Shown here piece after piece: positions 5,307 through 9,520 of a DNA stretch of 9,520 nt; within the stretch, counting starts at the first letter, position 1, and the number at the start of each line of letters is the position of its first letter. The DNA comes from CAYSPU01 sp964432995. GTDB lineage: Bacteria; Verrucomicrobiota; Verrucomicrobiia; Limisphaerales; JAHDYP01. The notes beneath the pieces were generated by a model that was not told where the DNA came from, did not search any database, and saw only the letters and a program-made list of their open reading frames with translations. A program made the position numbers and the translations under genes. The DNA lies in the NCBI GenBank assembly GCA_964432995.1, contig CAYSPU010000229.1, positions 1 through 9,520 on the forward strand. Reading direction: 5' to 3'.

Positions 5307-6611
5307 CTAGAGGCTCCAGCCTTTGCGGTACTCGTGCGGCACGAATTCCTGGGCCCGACCGTTGTTCCGGCACCGGCATTTCGCGGAGTCCCACTCGACC
5401 CGGCACTGAGCGCGGTAGGCGACGTTGCCGAGCAAAGCCGTTTCGCTCAGGGGCCCGGAGTAATCGAAGGAACAGGTGGTCGGCCCGCCGGTTTTGCAGG
5501 CCTGGAGCCACTCCTTGTGATGGCCAATCGACTCCGGAATGGACTTCTCCGGCCTGCGGAAGTCGCGGAACTTCTCCTCGGGCAGGAGCACGTGCCGGGT
5601 GTAGTCGGAGATGAGTTGGCCCTTCTCCCCCACGAACAGGACGCCGCTGTTCCAGGTGAAATCGCCCCCTTCCGGCAGTTGGCGTGGTTTTCGGCCTCCG
5701 TGATACCAGGTCACCCGCACGGGCGGTTGCGCGCCGCGCGCCGCGTGTTCATACCGCACGATCAGCCAGGGAGGCGTCGACTCGGGATGCACCGGCGGTC
5801 CGTCGATGACTTCCGCGCTAATGGCGTGCCGCAGGCCCAGCGCCCAGTGCGGCAGATCCATGAAATGACAGCCGAAGTCCGCCAGGGCCCCGCCGCCGAA
5901 CGCCCACCAATTCCGCCACTTGAAGGGCACGTATTCCGGGCTGTAGGGCCGATACGGCACCGGTCCCAACCACAGATCGTAGTGCAGATGGGGCGGCACC
6001 GGCGGCGTCGCCTGCGGCCGTTCCATCCCCCCGTAGCTCGCCCCCACCCAGACGTGCACCTCGCCAATGCGACCAATCGCCCCCGACTGCACCAACTCGA
6101 CGACCCGCCGGTAGTTGCTCCCCGCGTGGATCTGGGTACCGATCTGCGTCACGCGCTTGTGCCGTCGCGCCGCTTCCGTGATGGCGCGCACCTCCGAAAT
6201 GGTCCGCGCCAGCGGTTTCTCGCAGTAGACATGCCGCCCCGATTCCATCGCCCAGACCGCCGCCACCGCGTGGGTGTGGTCCGGCGTCGCCACCACCACG
6301 GCGTCGATATCGCGTTGGTCCAGCAGCCGCCGGAAGTCGTTGTAGACCTGGGCCTGCGGGAACTTCTCCTTTGCGGCCGCCAGGTACGTGTCGTCGACGT
6401 CGCAGAGGGCCACGATGTTCTCGTGCGCCACCTGGGAGAGGTTGTACTGGCCCTGGTTGGCGACGCCGATGACCGCCACGTTGAGCCGCTCGTTGGCGCC
6501 CACTGCGCGCGGCCGGGTCGAGGTGGAGTGACAGCCGGCGCAGGCCAGCCCGGCCGCGGTGAAGCCGGCGTTGCGCAGGAATGTGCGGCGGGTAGAGAGT
6601 GTGTTGTTCAC
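5307..6611 (-). CDS. Tat-exported Gfo/Idh/MocA family oxidoreductase
   Basis: This 434-aa NAD(P)-dependent sugar or cyclitol oxidoreductase-like protein probably acts outside the cytoplasm. A twin-arginine signal STRRTFLR (residues 6-13) precedes the hydrophobic AGFTAAGLACAGC. Whether Cys24 or Cys27 is lipidated is unclear, as the lipobox match is poor. The Rossmann fold begins at LNVAVIGVANQG (43-54). TPDHTHA (109-115) and the catalytic-lysine motif EKP (131-133) are intact. The C-terminal half has the HYDLWLGP, KWRNWWAFGGGALADFGCHFMD and PESIGHHKEWLQACK segments typical of the large PVC-group paralogues. The substrate cannot be read from sequence; polysaccharide-derived sugars are the usual guess. 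Start: GTG 6611 places the twin arginines close to the N-terminus; a GTG at 6650 would add 13 Arg-rich residues. Neither has a clear ribosome-binding site. It is a single gene, divergent from the four-helix gene. Confidence 0.94.
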   Translation of the reverse strand: MNNTLSTRRTFLRNAGFTAAGLACAGCHSTSTRPRAVGANERLNVAVIGVANQGQYNLSQVAHENIVALCDVDDTYLAAAKEKFPQAQVYNDFRRLLDQRDIDAVVVATPDHTHAVAAVWAMESGRHVYCEKPLARTISEVRAITEAARRHKRVTQIGTQIHAGSNYRRVVELVQSGAIGRIGEVHVWVGASYGGMERPQATPPVPPHLHYDLWLGPVPYRPYSPEYVPFKWRNWWAFGGGALADFGCHFMDLPHWALGLRHAISAEVIDGPPVHPESTPPWLIVRYEHAARGAQPPVRVTWYHGGRKPRQLPEGGDFTWNSGVLFVGEKGQLISDYTRHVLLPEEKFRDFRRPEKSIPESIGHHKEWLQACKTGGPTTCSFDYSGPLSETALLGNVAYRAQCRVEWDSAKCRCRNNGRAQEFVPHEYRKGWSL

Positions 6612-6657
6612 AAGTGCGGAGAGTCTACGCCGCCGGGGCGCGGCTGTCACGGATCAG

Positions 6658-6682
6658 GTTGCGACCTTGAGTTTGTTGCGAC
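6658..6682. repeat. 8-bp direct repeat in divergent intergenic region
   Basis: GTTGCGAC occurs at 6658-6665 and again at 6675-6682, 17 bp apart start to start, in the gap between the oxidoreductase and the four-helix gene. Regulatory binding sites are possible, but the 17-bp spacing is not helically phased and chance is plausible. No convincing promoter for either gene was found in 6612-6748. Confidence 0.3.
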
Positions 6683-6737
6683 ACCCCGCGCGGTTTCTCT
6701 GGCGCTCTTCGAGGACATGAAGCATGATCCGGCCGTC

Positions 6738-6743
6738 AAGGAG
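6738..6743 (+). promoter_or_regulatory. Strong Shine-Dalgarno site fixing the four-helix gene start
   Basis: AAGGAG lies 5 nt before ATG 6749. It is the clearest ribosome-binding site in the window. It fixes the start upstream of the first 9-bp repeat tract, so that tract is translated. Confidence 0.65.
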
Positions 6744-6748
6744 TTCCC

Positions 6749-7585
6749 ATGAAAGCCGACGGACCACACCGATCTGACCGATCTGACCGATCCGACCGAT
6801 CTGACGGATCAGCCGGCAGCCCGGGTCGCCGTAAACGTCTCCGCCCGGCTGGCGGTTACCGGCAGCTTGCCAGCTTCCAGACGGCCACCCTCATCTACGA
6901 CGCCACCTATTGGTTCTGCGAGAAGTTCCTCGATCCGCGTTCGCGGACTGTGGACCAAATGGTCCAGGCGGGCCGCAGCGGTCGGCAGAACATCGCCGAA
7001 GGCAGCCGCTTCGCCGCGACCTCGTCCCAAACGGAGTTGCGCCTGGTCAACGCCGCGCGCTCCAGCCTCGAGGAACTGCTGCTCGACTACGAGGACTACC
7101 TCCGCCACCTGCACCTCGTCCAGTGGGCGCCGGATTCACCTGAGGCCCTCGCCGTGCGCGAAGTGCCCGCGCGCTGGCGCGCAGACAACGATCGGTCTCA
7201 TCCGTCAGATCTGACGAATCTGACGGATCTGACGGATCACCAGCGCTGGGCGCTCTATGCCCCCTGGCTCGAGCACGCCGACGCCGCCGTGCGCGCCAGC
7301 GCGACCCTCTGCCTCATCCACCAGGCCAATTACCTGCTCGATCAGCAAATCAGCGCTCTTGAGCAGGCGTTCATCGAGGAGGGCGGTTACTCCGAGCAAC
7401 TCGCCACCGCGCGCCTCGCCCACCGTAGCAGCAGCGACCGGTCGGATCGGTCGGATCTCATCCCCCGCTGTCCCCGATGCGGCAAGCCCATGGCCCTGCG
7501 CACTGCCAAGACCGGCAAGCACGCCGGCCGCCAATTCTGGGGCTGCACCGCCTACCCCGAGTGCAAAGGCATCGCCGAGGCATGA
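6749..7585 (+). CDS. Four-helix bundle protein with suffix domain and topoisomerase-type C4 zinc finger
   Basis: This 278-aa protein has three domains. Residues about 38-125 match the four-helix bundle family of the 23S rRNA intervening-sequence proteins (TIGR02436-like), with FQTATLIYDATYWFCEKFL, QMVQAGRSGRQNIAEGS and SSLEELLLDYEDYLR. Residues about 164-222 are the helical 'suffix' found after that bundle in some bacteria (HQRWALYAPWLE, CLIHQANYLLDQQI). Residues 239-278 are a topoisomerase-like C4 zinc ribbon (Cys241-x2-Cys244, Cys266-x5-Cys272), so nucleic-acid binding is likely. The N-terminus and both linkers contain repeat-encoded stretches: RSD x4 (8-19), DLTNLTDLTD (154-163) and RSDRSD (231-236). 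Start: ATG 6749 has a strong AAGGAG site. The cellular role of this family is not established. The gene is divergent from the oxidoreductase and stands alone. Confidence 0.92.
   Translation: MKADGPHRSDRSDRSDRSDGSAGSPGRRKRLRPAGGYRQLASFQTATLIYDATYWFCEKFLDPRSRTVDQMVQAGRSGRQNIAEGSRFAATSSQTELRLVNAARSSLEELLLDYEDYLRHLHLVQWAPDSPEALAVREVPARWRADNDRSHPSDLTNLTDLTDHQRWALYAPWLEHADAAVRASATLCLIHQANYLLDQQISALEQAFIEEGGYSEQLATARLAHRSSSDRSDRSDLIPRCPRCGKPMALRTAKTGKHAGRQFWGCTAYPECKGIAEA
6771..6811 (+). repeat. 9-bp GATC repeat tract 1 (four units)
   Basis: The units are GATCTGACC, GATCTGACC, GATCCGACC and GATCTGACG (6771-6806), followed by a partial GATCA. They are read in the gene frame as CGA-TCT-GAC, giving (Arg-Ser-Asp)x4. 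GATC recurs every 9 bp. The tract lies directly after the start codon region of the four-helix gene. Confidence 0.95.
7201..7237 (+). repeat. 9-bp GATC repeat tract 2 with internal palindrome
   Basis: The units are GATCTGACG, AATCTGACG and GATCTGACG (7208-7234), then GAT. The same DNA unit as tract 1 is read in another frame, GAT-CTG-ACG, giving Asp-Leu-Thr repeats. TCCGTCAGA (7201-7209) is the inverted complement of TCTGACGGA (7219-7227), and CGTCAGATCTGACG (7203-7216) is a perfect palindrome. The tract lies in the linker between the four-helix bundle and the suffix domain. Confidence 0.95.
7440..7457 (+). repeat. 9-bp repeat tract 3 (two units, inverse complement of the tract 1 variant)
   Basis: GGTCGGATC is repeated twice (7440-7457). 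It is the exact reverse complement of the third unit of tract 1 (GATCCGACC). In the gene frame it reads CGG-TCG-GAT, again Arg-Ser-Asp, because the codons are synonymous with those of tract 1. It lies between the suffix domain and the zinc finger. Confidence 0.9.
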
Positions 7586-7726
7586 GCCACACGCCCACAG
7601 GACTACCACACATCACCGCCGCCCTCGTCTCCGTGGTTCCCTCCGACGAAAGGAGCGAATGGGCCACTGCTCCTGTCACCGAATTCGAAAATTGACACCC
7701 CCGCGCCATGCCGGACGATGCGCGGT

Positions 7727-9520
7727 ATGAGAGCACCGCGTGGTCGACCGTCGTCCCGCCCGGCGGCGGGACTCGGCTCGCTCGCGCTGCTGCTGGCTGC
7801 GCACAGGCTCCTGTCCGCCCCCGCCGCGGTTCCCGTTGCCGCCCCGGAAACCGATCCCGGCCTCGTGGTGGAAGTGGCGGCGGCCGAACCTCATGTCGTC
7901 CATCCCGTGGCGATTGACTGGGATGTTGCGGGCCGGCTCTATGTCGCGGAGTGGGTTTCCGAGCAGTCCGGCCCGGGCACGGAAGCGGGACCTTCGGGAC
8001 GCGTCCGCGTGCTGGCCGATGGCGATGGCGACGGCCGCTACGAGCCCGTCGCGATCTTTCTCGACCAACTTCCCCCGATAACGAGTATCCGGGCCTGGGG
8101 ACGCGGTCTGCTGCTGATCGCCGCCCCGGACCTGGTCTACGCCGAGGACAGCAACGGCGACGGAGAGGCGGACGTGGCGCAGCGCTGGCTGGTCGGACTC
8201 GGGGCCGAGACCCCTGGCCGGCGCGCCAACAGCCTGAGTTGGGGACCGGACGGGTGGATCCACGTCGCCAACGGGCTCGGGGACGGCGTCCTGCGCGCCC
8301 TGCCCGACTGGAATCCGTTCCCGGGTTGGACGCCGCCCCGTGATCTGGAGATCGCCGGAACCGATTTTCGCTTTCGTCCCGACACCGGTCAGCTCGAGGT
8401 CGCCGCCGGCCTGAGCCAGGTCGGACGGGCACGCACCGATTTTGACGATTGGTTTGGAGGCGATGCCCAGGGCCGGATCTGGCATTTTCCCCTCCCAACG
8501 GCCTATCTGCGCCGGAATCCGGCCGCGGCGTATCCGGACCCCGCGGTTCTCCTGGAAGCGACGGTCGACCGCTCGGAGACTGGCGAGGCGTTCGACGCAA
8601 CGGAGGCACTGCCCGCCTCCGGTTGGCTGACGGTGTATCGCGACCAGGCGCTCGGCGCGTCCTACGCCGGCTCCCTGCTTCAATGCGTGCCCGCCCGACA
8701 CCAAGTGAGGCGATGGACGCTCGAGGCCCGCGGGGCTTCATTCCAGGCGACGCCGGCGGCGCGCCCGCTTCTGGCGTCAGCAGACCCGTGGTTCTGCCCA
8801 TTGCAGGTCGCGACCGGACCCGACGGCGCGGTGTGGGTTATCGACGCCCGGCTTGGCGCTGAAGCGCCGCGTGGAGGAGGCAACGCGCCCGCTGCCGGAC
8901 GTCTGCTTCGGATCCGCCCGGCCCAACTCCCGCCCCGCGCCATCGAAGACATGACCAAGCTCGGCCCGGCGTCGCTCGTTGCCGCGTTCCGCTCGGCGAA
9001 TGGTCCTGCGCGGGATCGGGCGCACGCCGAGATCATGCGCCGCGGCGATCCCGTGCTGGTCGGTCCGTTGGCCGACGCGTTGTCGCCTTCGACCGAGACC
9101 AACGCGGCGGTGCGCGCCCAGGCGCTGCTGGTGCTGAACGCCCTCGGCCGCCTGCTCCCGGAGCACTTCACCGCCGCGTTGGCCGACCCGGACCCGAATG
9201 TCCGACGAACCGCCCTGCGCCTCATGGAGCCGCTCCTCGAGCGTGGGCAAAGGCTCCCGACCGAACTCGAAGTCCTGTCCCGTGATTCCGATGGCGCCGT
9301 CCGCTTCCAGTTGGCCCTGACCCTCGGCGCGTCCGGCAGTGCGGCGGCGGCCGTGCTGCTCGATCGCCTGCTGCGGCAGGCGGAGGACGACCGCTGGATG
9401 CAGGCCGCAATGCTGAGTTCGGCGCGGAGGTCGGCGGGTCACCTGCTGCGCTCGTGGCTGGACCGCCAGCCGCCGGATAGCGTGGCGGGGCGGGCGCTAG
9501 CGGGGGCGCTTCTCGACACT
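7727..9520 (+). CDS. PVC-type membrane-bound dehydrogenase-like protein, propeller plus HEAT repeats (3' end outside window)
   Basis: The frame is open for 598 codons to the last base, so the gene is partial at its 3' end. An Arg-rich n-region and the hydrophobic AAGLGSLALLLAAHRLL (13-29) form a signal peptide. The mature part matches the N-terminal domain of the 'putative membrane-bound dehydrogenase' family of Pirellula/Verrucomicrobium type (TIGR02604-like): LVVEVAAAEP, HPVAIDWDVAGRLYVAEW, GRVRVLADGDGDGRYE, FLDQLPP, LIAAPDLVYAEDSNGDGEAD and LSWGPDGWIHVANG, ending with a LQVATGPDGAVWVID strand. It is a beta-propeller with calcium-type Asp loops at 98-103 and 141-149. From about residue 405, alpha-helical HEAT-like repeats follow (for example DPDPNVRRTALRLMEPLL and DSDGAVRFQLALTLGASG). 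Related proteins often end in a cytochrome c domain, which would lie beyond the window. Start: ATG 7727, or ATG 7718 in frame three codons earlier; neither has a clear ribosome site. The enzymatic activity and substrate of this family are not established. Confidence 0.92.
   Translation, partial: MRAPRGRPSSRPAAGLGSLALLLAAHRLLSAPAAVPVAAPETDPGLVVEVAAAEPHVVHPVAIDWDVAGRLYVAEWVSEQSGPGTEAGPSGRVRVLADGDGDGRYEPVAIFLDQLPPITSIRAWGRGLLLIAAPDLVYAEDSNGDGEADVAQRWLVGLGAETPGRRANSLSWGPDGWIHVANGLGDGVLRALPDWNPFPGWTPPRDLEIAGTDFRFRPDTGQLEVAAGLSQVGRARTDFDDWFGGDAQGRIWHFPLPTAYLRRNPAAAYPDPAVLLEATVDRSETGEAFDATEALPASGWLTVYRDQALGASYAGSLLQCVPARHQVRRWTLEARGASFQATPAARPLLASADPWFCPLQVATGPDGAVWVIDARLGAEAPRGGGNAPAAGRLLRIRPAQLPPRAIEDMTKLGPASLVAAFRSANGPARDRAHAEIMRRGDPVLVGPLADALSPSTETNAAVRAQALLVLNALGRLLPEHFTAALADPDPNVRRTALRLMEPLLERGQRLPTELEVLSRDSDGAVRFQLALTLGASGSAAAAVLLDRLLRQAEDDRWMQAAMLSSARRSAGHLLRSWLDRQPPDSVAGRALAGALLDT

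Noticed and set aside
5298..6752. 484-codon plus-strand frame opposite the oxidoreductase
   Set aside because: Arg/His/Val-rich shadow; the minus strand has Tat signal, Rossmann and EKP motifs.
6771..7457. CRISPR array or diversity-generating element in the four-helix gene
   Set aside because: Units are 9 bp with no spacers, and there is no reverse transcriptase or template repeat; although Avd-type proteins are also four-helix bundles, the context does not fit.
7692..7720. TTGACA before the propeller gene as a sigma70 promoter
   Set aside because: The -35 match is perfect, but no acceptable -10 box is found 16-18 nt downstream.
7458..8801. Long minus-strand frames (7458-8801 and 7676-8704)
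   Set aside because: Shadows of the propeller/HEAT gene, whose plus-strand frame is open to the window end and matches a known family throughout.
1..9520. tRNA, rRNA, insertion sequence or prophage genes
   Set aside because: No cloverleaf, rRNA text, transposase, integrase or phage protein could be recognised on either strand.

Overview
The window is GC-rich, densely packed bacterial chromosome, most likely from the Verrucomicrobiota (Limisphaerales/Pedosphaera-like). Four things point there. The prepilin-like protein has the FTLIELLVVIAIIAIL N-terminus and an H-x9-DG motif. A PVC-type 'membrane-bound dehydrogenase' protein carries HEAT repeats. There is a Tat-exported Gfo/Idh/MocA oxidoreductase next to sulfatase and formylglycine-generating-enzyme (FGE) relatives. 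There is also a four-helix-bundle protein with a suffix domain and zinc finger. A planctomycete is less likely because its prepilin N-termini usually differ. This assignment rests on family recognition only; no search was run.

Layout. 1-256: intergenic, with a small GC hairpin and a strong hairpin that fits a terminator for the leftward prepilin gene. 257-1153 (-): secreted/pilin-like H-x9-DG protein with a good sigma70-type promoter. 1367-2644 (+): full-length sulfatase-fold protein in which every catalytic position I can align is substituted. 2660-3676 (-): membrane-anchored FGE relative that lacks both catalytic cysteines; its stop lies 15 bp from the stop of the pseudo-sulfatase. 3823-5183 (+): a regulatory cassette of a 74-aa one-TM protein (possibly leaderless GTG), an ECF sigma factor and a soluble zinc-binding anti-sigma-like protein. 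A perfect 44-bp palindrome and an ECF-like promoter motif lie between the last two. 5307-6611 (-): Tat-signal oxidoreductase. 6749-7585 (+): four-helix bundle/suffix/zinc-finger protein, with tracts of a 9-bp GATC-containing repeat at its N-terminus and two linkers. 7727-9520 (+): N-terminal part of a PVC-type beta-propeller/HEAT protein that runs off the window.

How the parts relate. Most genes are single units in alternating orientation; the only clear operon is the sigma/anti-sigma cassette. The export signals (prepilin, Sec-like, Tat, TM anchor) show a strong envelope/periplasm emphasis, typical of these polysaccharide-degrading lineages. The points most worth a second look are the pseudo-sulfatase/pseudo-FGE pair, the palindrome inside the sigma/anti-sigma cassette, and the 9-bp repeat tracts at domain boundaries of the four-helix protein, two of which read the same DNA unit in different frames.
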